Part shown: positions 14,492 to 22,888 of the stretch, piece after piece | How the letters are laid out: every line of letters starts with the position of its first letter | Position numbering within the stretch: the first letter of the stretch is position 1 | Assembly (NCBI RefSeq): GCF_015552075.1 | Contig: NZ_JADNDZ010000120.1 | Span: forward strand, 1-33,542 | From: Collinsella aerofaciens | GTDB lineage: Bacteria > Actinomycetota > Coriobacteriia > Coriobacteriales > Coriobacteriaceae | Direction of reading: 5' to 3' | Length of the DNA: 33,542 nt | Translations under genes and position numbers: made by a program | Notes under the pieces: generated by a model | The model's input: only the letters and a program-made list of their open reading frames with translations | The model's database searches: none | Told to the model about the DNA's origin: nothing

Positions 14492-14860
14492 ATGCCGAAT
14501 GAATCATTCCGCTACTCAAAGCAAATATCAGACCAGGGTCGAGAACGCTCTGTCGAAGTGCGCCGCGATCGCGCAGCCCTCAAGGAGCGTCTCAAGGCAG
14601 GGGAGATCAGTCCAGCCGAAGTCCTCAACGATGGGGGCAACGTCGCTGCCAAAATCAGGCTGTTCGCATTCCTCAAGAACTGCCCTGGCGTGGGCGCGGT
14701 GGGGGCAAGGACGCTCCTTCGTGCTCTTGGCTTATCCGAGACCAAGACGATTCGCTCCCTGGGTCCCGTGCAGAAGACCCGCATACTGACCATGCTTGAA
14801 CTGATCGCCAATGGCGTCCGGGTCGACCGTGTGGCCGAGACCATCATGTCCGAACGATAG
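14492..14860 (+). CDS. Actinobacterial-type integration host factor (mIHF)-like
   Basis: A 122-residue nucleoid-associated protein. The segment RRDRAALKERLKAGEISPAEV, followed by KIRLFAFLKNCPGVGAVGARTL and LGLSETKTIRSLG, matches mIHF: a helix, then a helix-two-turn-helix/HhH-like part with PGVGxVxAR. These proteins bend DNA and are needed for integration of actinophages and for nucleoid compaction. The N-terminus (MPNESFRYSKQISDQ) and C-terminus differ from the standard chromosomal copy, so this may be an accessory paralogue. AAGGAG lies 9 nt before ATG 14492. The next gene starts 37 nt after its stop. Confidence 0.82.
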   Translation: MPNESFRYSKQISDQGRERSVEVRRDRAALKERLKAGEISPAEVLNDGGNVAAKIRLFAFLKNCPGVGAVGARTLLRALGLSETKTIRSLGPVQKTRILTMLELIANGVRVDRVAETIMSER

Positions 14861-14897
14861 AATAGAATCCGATAGGGGATTAGAGAAAGGCAACATA

Positions 14898-16094
14898 ATG
14901 GATGAGAATAACCTCAACAATCAAGACGACCAGGGCCAGGACCTGAACCTCGTTCCCGATGGAGGCGGCAGCGGCAAGATGCCCCTGAAACGCAAGGTCG
15001 CCATCGGCGCAACGGTCGCGCTCGTTGTCGCGGGGCTCGGACTCGGCGGCGCCTGGGCTACCGGCGCCTTCGCCCCAAAGTCCGAGATCACCAAGATCGA
15101 GGCCGATGGCGACAGCGGCAAGAAACAGATCTCCGAGAAGACCGAGCCAGCGGTGGATTGGACCGTAAAGATTGAGGCCGAGGGCGTGACTGCCGACTCC
15201 TCGCCCCTGATCACCCGCTACGTCTGCACCGACGGCGCCGACAAGGGCGTCGAGTTCTACCATGCCACATCCGCATCCGACGCTATCGAGGGCAAAGACA
15301 GCGTCCAGCTGACCGAGGGCACCTGGGAGATCACCGCGATCCCCATCATCAACCCCGACGGCTCAATCACCACGCCCGCAGGCGGCGGCGAGCAGGCCGT
15401 TTCCGGCGAATCGAAGGACTCCGGCTCCACCGAGTTCACCGGCGAGACGAAGCCCGCCGAGAACGTGACCCAGGACGACATCGACAAGGTGCTCGACAAG
15501 GTGAACGAGGCCATCTCCAAGGGCGACGGTACCCTCACGGGGGATGCCGGCAAGGACGTGGTGAACAAGGTCACGGACAACGCCTCCAAGGCACCTGCTG
15601 CCGACAAGGAGAAGGTCGAGGAGAAGAAGGACGCAGCGGCCGACAGCGCCGTGAAGGCCGAGGACAAGAAGACCGATGCGGCGAAGCCGTCCACGGGCTC
15701 CGGCTCCGCGCCGTCAAAATCCGACTCCAAGCCCTCTTCCGGCTCATCCAACAAACCGTCCCATGAGCACACGTGGCAAGCGCAGTACCGCAGCGACCCC
15801 GTATACGAGACTCGCACTCGTACTGTTGTGGACCAGGACGCGTGGGACGAGCAGGTTCTAAGTGGCTCGCATGCTGTCTGTTCAGATGGTTCTGTTTTCT
15901 ACGACAACGCCGCTCTTGCTGCTTATTGTAAGAAAATGGCAATGGCTGGGACGCCCGTTTCGTACTACACCGTGGATGATTACACAACTGTTCATCATGA
16001 AGCAGTGACGCATCAGGAGACATATCAGGTGCAGACTGGAACCAAGCAGGTGCTTACCGGCTACCGCTGCCCCGGTTGCGGTGCAACGAAATAG
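14898..16094 (+). CDS. Membrane-anchored surface protein with C-terminal Cys pair
   Basis: 398 residues. The N-terminal 32 residues are polar and cytoplasmic; residues 33-57 form one membrane helix (KVAIGATVALVVAGLGLGGAW). The rest is predicted to be outside: an acidic domain (about 60-180), a linker rich in Asp/Lys/Ser/Pro (about 180-285), then a histidine/tyrosine-rich end with repeated HEAVTHQETYQVQ-type segments and a final CPGCGATK. HTW...CxxC endings of this kind recur in surface proteins of gut Firmicutes and Coriobacteriia and probably bind metal. The start ATG 14898 is preceded by GAGAAAGG. From about 15855 the DNA is noticeably more AT-rich than the earlier part, suggesting a mosaic 3' end. 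The function is unknown. Confidence 0.75.
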   Translation: MDENNLNNQDDQGQDLNLVPDGGGSGKMPLKRKVAIGATVALVVAGLGLGGAWATGAFAPKSEITKIEADGDSGKKQISEKTEPAVDWTVKIEAEGVTADSSPLITRYVCTDGADKGVEFYHATSASDAIEGKDSVQLTEGTWEITAIPIINPDGSITTPAGGGEQAVSGESKDSGSTEFTGETKPAENVTQDDIDKVLDKVNEAISKGDGTLTGDAGKDVVNKVTDNASKAPAADKEKVEEKKDAAADSAVKAEDKKTDAAKPSTGSGSAPSKSDSKPSSGSSNKPSHEHTWQAQYRSDPVYETRTRTVVDQDAWDEQVLSGSHAVCSDGSVFYDNAALAAYCKKMAMAGTPVSYYTVDDYTTVHHEAVTHQETYQVQTGTKQVLTGYRCPGCGATK

Positions 16095-16122
16095 GTCCGA
16101 AGCGGATAGATAGGCTGGCTTT

Positions 16123-16317
16123 TTGGAACCGGGTCTGAAATTGCTCCATGCGTTATCGCTCTTCGGCCGATTTTACTTCGCATTGCTCCTGATAGTCCGT
16201 CCGGGGTACTTCGGGAAGAGGACATATCTTTATAGGGGAGTCGGGCTGTTCGTGCTTCTCGGTGCGATCCTGCGCCTGGCTCGCGATATCCTGCTATATC
16301 TTGTCGGTCTGGCATGA
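16123..16317 (+). CDS. Possible small membrane protein
   Basis: A 64-codon frame with a TTG start encodes two hydrophobic segments (LSLFGRFYFALLLIV and GVGLFVLLGAILRL) with basic residues between them, a plausible two-helix membrane protein. There is no good ribosome site and no recognised family, and codon use is not decisive. It may be chance. Confidence 0.3.
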   Translation: MEPGLKLLHALSLFGRFYFALLLIVRPGYFGKRTYLYRGVGLFVLLGAILRLARDILLYLVGLA

Positions 16318-16427
16318 GTCTTTCTCGTCGCACCCAGTGGACGGTCGCATGATATTGGGGTATTGATACGGTGGTTTATGCGGTTGTAGCAGTGCTACTC
16401 TCAATGCTATACGGCATTGTGTTTATG

Positions 16428-16446
16428 TGATAATATGTCATTATCA
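16428..16446. promoter_or_regulatory. Operator-like inverted repeat upstream of TA pair
   Basis: TGATAAT (16428-16434) and ATTATCA (16440-16446) are separated by 5 nt and lie 18 nt before the antitoxin start, in an AT-rich patch able to supply a -10 box. This fits autoregulation by the antitoxin. Confidence 0.65.
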
Positions 16447-16464
16447 TAATGTGAGGTGATGTAT

Positions 16465-16782
16465 ATGGCACTGATACAGCTAAACGTCCCCGACGATGTA
16501 AAGGAACGTGCGGATAGGGCATTCGCGAGGAGCGGGCTCACGACACCGTATGCGATGCGCATCATGGTCAACCAAGTTGCCGAGACGGGCAGGACGCCTT
16601 TTGACGGTCTGTTCTTATCCCCATCCGGGCGGCTCTACTCGGAGGATGTGCGCCTGGCGATGTTGCGCGCGGAGGCCCAGGAGTATGGCCTGATCGAGGA
16701 TGATTCCGGAGATGACCCCCTGAAGATCCCTGATGATATCCTTGCGGAAATGGGAATCAGTCCCGAGGAGGTCGGGCAGTGA
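16465..16782 (+). CDS. RelB/DinJ-like antitoxin
   Basis: 105 residues. MALIQLNVPDDVKERADRAFARSGLTTPYAMRI is a RelB/DinJ-like ribbon-helix-helix: strand, helix, G-L-T turn, helix. TGRTPFDGLF matches the R-x-P-F segment that follows in DinJ proteins. The C-terminal 45 residues are acidic and would cover the toxin. The start ATG 16465 is chosen because GAGGTGAT (complementary to the 16S 3' end) sits 5 nt upstream; GTG 16456 and ATG 16459 lie inside that site. The stop overlaps the toxin GTG by 4 bp. Confidence 0.82.
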   Translation: MALIQLNVPDDVKERADRAFARSGLTTPYAMRIMVNQVAETGRTPFDGLFLSPSGRLYSEDVRLAMLRAEAQEYGLIEDDSGDDPLKIPDDILAEMGISPEEVGQ

Positions 16783-17096
16783 GCCATTACGAAGTGAGGG
16801 TTCCCGGCTCTTTCTGGAACACGCTCGTCGCGCTTAAGCCGAAATACTCTCATGCCGAATACGTTGAGGTCGTTAATGCTGTCAAGGCCTGTATCGCCGA
16901 ACTCGAACGCACTGGCATGATAGAGGAGAGCGGGTGGGATGATCATGTGCTCGTGCACCCGCCATATTCTGACGGCAAGCACCGTGAGGCCCATACCTAC
17001 GATGATGACGTCCTGGTCGTGTATTTCATTCGCGAGAGGAACCGCCGAATCCGCATGGTAGGCGTTTTCGATCATTCGAATATACCGCGTTCATAA
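16779..17096 (+). CDS. RelE-superfamily toxin
   Basis: 105 residues, translated from GTG 16779 that overlaps the antitoxin stop. The end TYDDDVLVVYFIRERNRRIRMVGVFDHSNI has the Y-x-x-x-V-V-Y-x-x-R...R-I-x-x-x-x-V-x-D-H pattern of RelE/YafQ-like mRNA interferases. The N-terminal part (FWNTLVALKPKYSHAEYVEVVNAVKACIAELERTG) gives the helical half of the fold. The likely activity is ribosome-associated mRNA cleavage. It is followed by the bidirectional hairpin at 17157-17189. It shares little with the toxin at 13691, so the two modules are unlikely to cross-neutralise. Confidence 0.78.
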   Translation: MSHYEVRVPGSFWNTLVALKPKYSHAEYVEVVNAVKACIAELERTGMIEESGWDDHVLVHPPYSDGKHREAHTYDDDVLVVYFIRERNRRIRMVGVFDHSNIPRS

Positions 17097-17156
17097 CCGC
17101 ATTTCGGTGATGCAAATATAGGAGATGCCCCACGGTTATCCTCTCTTTGCGACAAA

Positions 17157-17189
17157 GAAGGGCCCCGCTCATCTTGAGCGGGGCCCTTC
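17157..17189. terminator. Convergent-gene terminator hairpin
   Basis: A perfect 15-bp stem (17157-17171 with 17175-17189) with a 3-nt loop. It sits between the toxin gene (+) and the adhesin gene (-). The minus-strand side continues TTTGTC, so it serves the adhesin transcript best. Confidence 0.85.
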
Positions 17190-17210
17190 AGGCTTTATCG
17201 CGGATATGCG

Positions 17211-20200
17211 TTAGATCTTACGCTTGCGTAAAATCAGGAAGATTCCAGCGATACAGGCCGCAATTCCGGCGGCAATTGCCGCGTAGAGGACCCAGTTGCC
17301 GGTCTGCTCGAGGTTCTTGCCCTCGGGAGTGTTCTCGATATCGATGGTCTGGTCGGTGTCCTCAAGGTCGGTCTCCTTGGAGATCTCCTTGCCGTCCGTA
17401 TCACGCTGCAGGCTCTCGAACACGACAGCCTGCTGGCCCGCGACGTCGGAGGCCTTGAACACCATGGGGACATCCACGTCGAGGTCCGAGACGGCAGGGG
17501 TGAACCGCACCTGTCCGTTGGCGATGACCTCGTAGGTGCCAGGCGTCGAGTTCTTACCGGTCGATTCGGCTTCGGTTGCCGTATTGTCGCCCACTGCCTT
17601 GTCGTCCTTATCGGAGGCCACGAGTTTCACCTGGCCGCCACTCAGCTTCGTCACGATGTCGACCGCATCTTTCGTCGCTCCCGGCACGGTGAGCGTATAG
17701 GTCCCGTCATCGTTCTTGGTGAGCTTGGCGCCCTCTGGGATGTTGACGAAAGAGCCCGTTCCGGTGACGTCGACGAGGGCCTTGGAAAGATCTGTGCCGG
17801 AGGCATCGGTATCGGGGTCCTTCTGGATACCGTTGCCGGCAAGGGTCGAGGCGTCCTTCACGTCCGTGAGCGTGAGCTGCGTGCCGTCGGCCTTCTTGTT
17901 GATAGAGGCCGTGAGTGTGTAGCTCTGGCCGGGACGCAGTCCCTTGAGGTGGACGGTGTCGACGATTGCGACCTCGTCCTCAGGCTTCACCACCTTGCTG
18001 CCCTGGATTGTGGCCGCAGTGGTCTTGAGGCTCGGGGAGATCTCGACCGTCTGGTCCTTGTCCGTCGGGTCCTCGTGCGAGCCGATGAGGGTACCGTCGA
18101 CGAACAGCTTCTCGAATACTACGGTCTTCGCGCCGCCCAACGCACCCGCATCGAAGGTAAAGGTCACATCTTGGGTCCCGTCCTGGGTCTGCGGCGTGAA
18201 CTTGGCCGAGGCGGTGATCTCCTTACCGTCCGCGCCCTTCAGTGCCTCGCCAGTCTCAGCGTCCATGAGGGTGCCCTGGAGTTCATATTCGGTACCGGGG
18301 ACGAGGCCGGCGTACTTGACGGTGTCGACGATGGCGGCCTTGCCGTCGGCGGTGACCTCCTTATCGCCATCGGCGCCATCGGCTGCCGACGTCTTGATTT
18401 CGGGCGGGATGACCTCGACGGTCTGCCCCTCGTCGGTCAGGTCCTCGTGGCTGGCGATGACGCTGCCGTCCGCCTCGAGCTTCTCGAACACGACGAGCTT
18501 CTTGTTGGAAAGGGTCGAGGTGTCGACCGAGAACGTCACTTTCACCTTGCCCTCGGTATCCTCGGGCTCGAAGGTCGTGGACGCCGTTACGGCGTTTCCA
18601 TCTGCGTCTTTCAGGGGCTCGCCGGTAGCCGAATCCATCAACGTGCCGGTCACGGTGTACTCGCGGCCCGTTGCTAGGTTCTTGTATGAAACCTCGTCCT
18701 CGACGGTCACGGCCTTGCCGACACCGATTGCCTTGTCGCCGTCTGCCGCATCGGTCGCGGTGGTACCGATCTCGACAGGCAGGAACTCGACCGTCTGGTC
18801 CTCGTCCTCGGGGTCCTCATGGCTTGCCTGGATCTTACCGTCCAGATAGAGGCGCTCGAAGACGACGGCATTATGGCCACCGAGGAGCGTGGCGTCGAAC
18901 TTGAACTTGACCTTCTGCTTGCCGCTGGATGCCTTGGGGGTGAACTTGGCCGTTGCGGTGATGTCCTTGCCGTCCATACCCTTCAGGGCCTCTCCGGTCT
19001 CGGCATCCATGAGGGTGCCTTGGAGCTCGTACTCGGTGCCCTTTTTCAGTCCCTTGTAGGAGACGGAGTCGACGATCTCGGCCTGGTTCGAGGCCAGGAG
19101 CTTATGGTCCCCGTCGGCCCCGTCGGTCGCGGTGGTGCCGATCTCGATGGGGTTGTCGTCCACTGTGCCGCGGTCGATCGTGTAGGCGTCGCGGCTCACG
19201 GTCACCTCGAACTTGACGAGGTTAAGGCTGTCGTTTGCTGAACAGCGGAGCTCCTCGAAGGTGTAGGTGTCATATGGCAGCGCACCCTTGGAGTCGTCTG
19301 CTGCAGTTTGGGCGTCTTTGGAGCCGGAAAACCACAGGCCGTTGTCGATGGAGAGCTTCGACTCGTCGACGGTGCCGTCGGCGTTCAGGGCGGCGTCATT
19401 GCCGTTGGTGTTCTGGGTATGCGGGCAGGCAGAGGCCTCGGTCGTGAGGATGCCGTTCACGTCGGTGATCGCGATATGGGTCTCGCCCGTGGTCTTGGAC
19501 GTGATCTTGAACGGGACGTTCGCGAGTCCGGTCATATCCTCGCCGTGAACCTTGTTGAAGGCGATGTCCCCGCGCTTCACCTGTTCGCGCACGGTAGGGG
19601 CATCCTCACTGGGCTTAACGAAGGTCGACACGAACTCTGCCGACGTGTTCGAGGTGATCTGCTGAAGGTGAACGGTGCTGTCGCTCAGGAGATAGCCGGC
19701 AGGGGCCTTCGTTTCCTGGATCGTTACCGTGCCAAGGGGCAGAGTGTTCATTTTTCCATCGGCAGTTTGATAGAAAGAGTCGCCAGAACTTAAATAGACA
19801 TCTGGATTTTCACGGGCAGAGGAAATACCTGTAAAACCATCTTCATCGGTCTTCAGAACCCAAGTCCTCGTGGCCTTCTCGGGAAGGCTCTCCTGGGTGT
19901 AGAAGCCGTCGTAGTACTTGACGGTGAACTCCGCGCCCGCGAGCGTGCCGGCTCCGAGTGGGGAGGCCTTGCCCGTCTCGCTATCGACCTTGGCTACCAG
20001 CATGTCGGCAGGGTCGTTCTGGGGCGCGTCGGTGACGTTCACGGTGGCAGTCTGGCCGCCCGACACGTTCACCTGGTGGATCCCCTCATCAAGTGCATAG
20101 GACTTGCCGGCCTTGGTCTCCTTGACGTAGTAGGTGCCAGGGGCGATATCGATAATGTTCGAGTCGCCGGAGGCGCTGCAGGTGAGCGTTCCCACCTGCT

Positions 20201-21041
20201 GGGTGCAACCGGAGTCGGAGTAGACGCCGTAGGTCGCGCCCTCGAGCGAATAGCACGGGTTATTGTCGGAGATGCCGGGGTTGGAGCTCGCCTTCTTGAG
20301 CTTCAGCTTGCCCTTGTTGTGGAAGGTGATGAGGCACTGGGTGCCGGTGCCGTAGTTGACGAGGTAGATCGTATCCTTGAATGACTGGGGTGCGGGCCCA
20401 GGCAAATTCTTGTCCAGATTCGCAAGGAACGTGCCCGCGTTGATATTACCGTTGTAATAGAGAATGGTCTTATAGCACCAGTTGCGAAACGCGGCGGTCG
20501 TGCCCTGCATGCCGTACGCGCTGGAGCTCTTCGTGAGTGCCGAGAGGGCAATGTGCTGGATGGCAAGCATCTTGCTATAGTCCAGCGGCGTGCCGTCGTA
20601 CCAGTTGAAGTTCCAAAGGCCCTTCGCCTTCGCCTCCTCGAAACCCGGGCCCGTGGGGCCGTAGTAGAGGACCCTCGCCATGCCGTCGAGGCGGTCTATC
20701 TTGGTCTGCTCACCGCCCCCTCCCGTATAGCACTTTGACCAGTCGCTTTCGATCGGAAGCTGCGCCTGGGCCGTTGAGGCGTCCAGCGGATGGCGTTTGG
20801 CCGGGTCGAGGCAGATCGCCGGCGTGCCCTCCGAGGTCGTCGAGTTGTACATGTAGAAGCCGCCGTAGTTCACGCGCTCACCGCGGGTGATTGTCTCGGA
20901 CGATGCGGCATAAGCGGCAGTCGGAGCCGGCACGATTGATAGCACCTGGCTCGCGATGAGCACCGCACCGGTGCCGATGGCCGCGCCTTTCTTGAGACGG
21001 GCGCCGATGCGGCGAAAGAGCCTGCCGGCGCACTCCTTCAT
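17211..21041 (-). CDS. Giant thioester/Cna-B/VaFE surface adhesin, sortase substrate
   Basis: A cell-wall-linked adhesin of 1276 residues. The signal peptide spans 1 to about 45 (...PAPTAAYA). A thioester domain follows, with Cys77 (AICLDP) and Gln162 (LAIQHIALSAL) as the expected bond partners. Then come Cna-B/SpaA-type domains (about 240-620; e.g. GTYYVKETKAG and GTVTIQETKAPAGY), three VaFE T-Q ester-bond domains of about 125 residues (GTTATDxADGD...VVFEKL...DQTVE), and a larger fourth. The sorting signal is LEQTG at 1244-1248 (not LPxTG), then a hydrophobic helix and RKRKI. I start at ATG 21041, preceded by GGAGG; ATG 21059 and 21122 are upstream options. Codons about 393-431 (19748-19862) are AT-rich unlike the rest. 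The promoter carries the shared 19-bp motif at 21173-21191. Confidence 0.9.
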   Translation of the reverse strand: MKECAGRLFRRIGARLKKGAAIGTGAVLIASQVLSIVPAPTAAYAASSETITRGERVNYGGFYMYNSTTSEGTPAICLDPAKRHPLDASTAQAQLPIESDWSKCYTGGGGEQTKIDRLDGMARVLYYGPTGPGFEEAKAKGLWNFNWYDGTPLDYSKMLAIQHIALSALTKSSSAYGMQGTTAAFRNWCYKTILYYNGNINAGTFLANLDKNLPGPAPQSFKDTIYLVNYGTGTQCLITFHNKGKLKLKKASSNPGISDNNPCYSLEGATYGVYSDSGCTQQVGTLTCSASGDSNIIDIAPGTYYVKETKAGKSYALDEGIHQVNVSGGQTATVNVTDAPQNDPADMLVAKVDSETGKASPLGAGTLAGAEFTVKYYDGFYTQESLPEKATRTWVLKTDEDGFTGISSARENPDVYLSSGDSFYQTADGKMNTLPLGTVTIQETKAPAGYLLSDSTVHLQQITSNTSAEFVSTFVKPSEDAPTVREQVKRGDIAFNKVHGEDMTGLANVPFKITSKTTGETHIAITDVNGILTTEASACPHTQNTNGNDAALNADGTVDESKLSIDNGLWFSGSKDAQTAADDSKGALPYDTYTFEELRCSANDSLNLVKFEVTVSRDAYTIDRGTVDDNPIEIGTTATDGADGDHKLLASNQAEIVDSVSYKGLKKGTEYELQGTLMDAETGEALKGMDGKDITATAKFTPKASSGKQKVKFKFDATLLGGHNAVVFERLYLDGKIQASHEDPEDEDQTVEFLPVEIGTTATDAADGDKAIGVGKAVTVEDEVSYKNLATGREYTVTGTLMDSATGEPLKDADGNAVTASTTFEPEDTEGKVKVTFSVDTSTLSNKKLVVFEKLEADGSVIASHEDLTDEGQTVEVIPPEIKTSAADGADGDKEVTADGKAAIVDTVKYAGLVPGTEYELQGTLMDAETGEALKGADGKEITASAKFTPQTQDGTQDVTFTFDAGALGGAKTVVFEKLFVDGTLIGSHEDPTDKDQTVEISPSLKTTAATIQGSKVVKPEDEVAIVDTVHLKGLRPGQSYTLTASINKKADGTQLTLTDVKDASTLAGNGIQKDPDTDASGTDLSKALVDVTGTGSFVNIPEGAKLTKNDDGTYTLTVPGATKDAVDIVTKLSGGQVKLVASDKDDKAVGDNTATEAESTGKNSTPGTYEVIANGQVRFTPAVSDLDVDVPMVFKASDVAGQQAVVFESLQRDTDGKEISKETDLEDTDQTIDIENTPEGKNLEQTGNWVLYAAIAAGIAACIAGIFLILRKRKI

Positions 21042-21137
21042 CTTTCCTCCAGGTCGCATGACTGCTCCATTCTCTCGGTTACCGGAGAGGGGACGCGGGT
21101 TTTGGGCTGCGTTTATGGGCATGCGTCCCCATGGTCT

Positions 21138-21191
21138 AACGTACCGCCGGCATCGACGCTATGCCTGCCGATTTGGTGCCACAAGGTGACA
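21138..21191 (-). promoter_or_regulatory. Activator-type promoter of adhesin gene (site 1)
   Basis: On the minus strand TGTCACCTTGTGGCACCAA (21191-21173) holds two direct TGNCACC boxes 10 bp apart, followed after 29 nt by TACGTT (21143-21138) as a -10-like box. The same layout occurs at 22889 and 33220 before other genes. Confidence 0.65.
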
Positions 21192-21263
21192 GTTTGCGCC
21201 TGCGGTACTTATTAGACCTTTCGTTTTCACGCTACCGTATGAGGTATCCCGGTCGCCTGCTCG

Positions 21264-21275
21264 GAACAAGTGTTC
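21264..21275. promoter_or_regulatory. Palindrome GAACAAGTGTTC (copy 1)
   Basis: Arms GAACA/TGTTC with a 2-nt centre, 73 nt upstream of site 1. The identical 12-mer lies at 33199-33210, 9 nt upstream of site 3. It is a candidate repressor or second regulator site. Confidence 0.5.
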
Positions 21276-21403
21276 AGCGGAATTCGGATCCTGTGAGGCT
21301 GCTTGTAGTAAACTGAACACTACTGATTTCCGGTCGGCCTTTTGACGACGCGAATACAATGGCGCGCATGCGCCCTCGTCAACGAGTTACCGGAGGAAAT
21401 CAT

Positions 21404-21679
21404 ATGTTTGAAACTGATCTCAACATGGGCGCCGATTTAGTGCGCCGCGAGATGACGGTCCGCCAATTCCTCGAGAGCGCTACCGCGGTGGGGGAGCTGG
21501 TCGTCGTCACATGCGGCGGGTGGCCCACCTGCACCGTACATATCGACAGTGAGGACTATTTTCGTATGCCCGCCGATATCGCCCATCGGAAGGTGCTGAA
21601 TTCGAGTTTTGGATCAATCAAGGTCACGACGCGTGATCCGTTGCCCATGGACGTCCCCGTCCGCTTTGTCGACTGCTAA
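21404..21679 (+). CDS. Hypothetical 91-residue protein
   Basis: Starts MFETDLNMGADLVRREMTVRQFLE, with GGAGG 8 nt before ATG 21404. There is no signal peptide or membrane helix. The pattern MTVRQFLESATAVGELVVVTCGGWP...VHIDSEDYFRMP, ending DVPVRFVDC, suggests a small alpha/beta protein; I do not recognise the family. It is transcribed away from the adhesin, from the same intergenic region. It could be a small regulator, but nothing in the sequence proves it. The next gene converges on it. Confidence 0.65.
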   Translation: MFETDLNMGADLVRREMTVRQFLESATAVGELVVVTCGGWPTCTVHIDSEDYFRMPADIAHRKVLNSSFGSIKVTTRDPLPMDVPVRFVDC

Positions 21680-21799
21680 AAAGAGCGACAGGCTAGTTAA
21701 TTTCTCCTGGAACCGAGGCATTGCATTGCAGAGCGGAGTATAGACGCTTTGCGGCGTAAACTTCGCAAAAGGCGCTCATTAACGCGCAGCTAAGGAAGA

Positions 21800-21818
21800 G
21801 GCGCTCGACAAGAGCGCC
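21800..21818 (-). terminator. Hairpin at the 3' end of fic gene
   Basis: GGCGCTC (21800-21806) and GAGCGCC (21812-21818) pair around 5 nt. On the minus strand it is followed by TCTTCCTT, a weak terminator for the Fic gene ending at 21835. Confidence 0.5.
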
Positions 21819-21834
21819 CCACGAATACCTGAAA

Positions 21835-22812
21835 CTAAATCCGACGAGTTCGGACAGTCTTATTATCAGAACTGGTTGTAGTTCTGTTCATATTAGCTGC
21901 GGCAAGATTGGACTTCAGGGATTTCGTGGATGGACCGACGAAGCCGGCATCCTCATCAAAATTCGGCCTATCCACGCCAAGCTCACCGAGCAGGTCGTCC
22001 GAAAGTGACCGGTCGGTGAGAATTGGCGCTACCGTGGAAGCGAAATCAACCTGCATATCCTCAGCGTAAGTCAGAAGGGGGACGGCCTTTCCTGCCCTGA
22101 ACTCATCGAGAGCGTCGTAGTAGGCATCCTTGGACGCGTCCGTCACGATAAACGGGACGAGGCCGGCGCGCAGGCACTCTCTGAATGCAATTGCCCTTCC
22201 GACCCTGCCGTTGCCGTCCGGGAAGGGGTGGATTGTCTCGAACCGCACGTGGAACCTGACGATATTCTCCAGGGACGGCTGATACTTGTTATATTCGGAG
22301 ACAAGGCGGTCGACCAGCGCGGGGACCTCCTCCGGTCGCGCCGTGATGACGCTTCCCACTCCGTTTCCCAGGACCTTCCATTGGCCGGGTACGTCCATCA
22401 CTCCGTCCATGAGTTGTAGGTGGATCTCCTTTATGAGTTCGGGAGTGAGCTCCCTGTCCAGTGAATCGAAAAGGAAATCGAACATTTTCGTGTGGTTTGC
22501 GGTTTCGCGGACATTTCCCGGGGTGGTAGTGTCCGCGAGGACGGCGTCCCTCGTTTCGAAAATCGTCCTCGTCTGCCATTCTGTGAGCGAGCTGCCCTCG
22601 ATCCTCTCATGGTTGTACACGAAAGAGACGATCGATGTCTCATACACACCGTTCGGGACGAAGCCCTCGCGCTCGAACCCGACCTGATCGATATAGCTGT
22701 AAACGAAATGACGCTGTAGCTCCGGGCTCAGGGACCCATGCGCATGTGGGCTATCGGCAGTATTTTGATCTTTATTTGCCCCTGTCAGCAAACTGAATAA
22801 TCTGTTCAACAT
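21835..22812 (-). CDS. Second Fic family protein with altered inhibitory motif
   Basis: 325 residues from ATG 22812 (GGAG 11 nt upstream, rather weak; in-frame ATGs at 22854 and 22875 are alternatives). The complete Fic motif HPFPDGNGRVGR is at 195-206, so nucleotide transfer is expected. The region aligned with the inhibitory helix reads NHERIEG: Glu72 and Gly73 are kept, but the Ser/Thr four residues before Glu is His68. Upstream and downstream sequence differs strongly from the Fic at 12565, so these are not recent duplicates. The C-terminal 32 residues start PSTKSLKSNL and end VRTRRI, the shared basic tail. It faces away from the Tat operon and lies between two inversely oriented copies of the 19-bp promoter motif. 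Confidence 0.9.
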   Translation of the reverse strand: MLNRLFSLLTGANKDQNTADSPHAHGSLSPELQRHFVYSYIDQVGFEREGFVPNGVYETSIVSFVYNHERIEGSSLTEWQTRTIFETRDAVLADTTTPGNVRETANHTKMFDFLFDSLDRELTPELIKEIHLQLMDGVMDVPGQWKVLGNGVGSVITARPEEVPALVDRLVSEYNKYQPSLENIVRFHVRFETIHPFPDGNGRVGRAIAFRECLRAGLVPFIVTDASKDAYYDALDEFRAGKAVPLLTYAEDMQVDFASTVAPILTDRSLSDDLLGELGVDRPNFDEDAGFVGPSTKSLKSNLAAANMNRTTTSSDNKTVRTRRI

Positions 22813-22888
22813 ATATCTGCATACTCCGATAGGTGTACGGATTCCTGACGGCATTTTACCCAGGATAGCAGCCACCCATGACTGGTCC

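Noticed and set aside
17944-19793. Long plus-strand frames opposite the adhesin gene
   Set aside because: They are antisense shadows of repetitive high-GC coding sequence with no starts or domains of their own.
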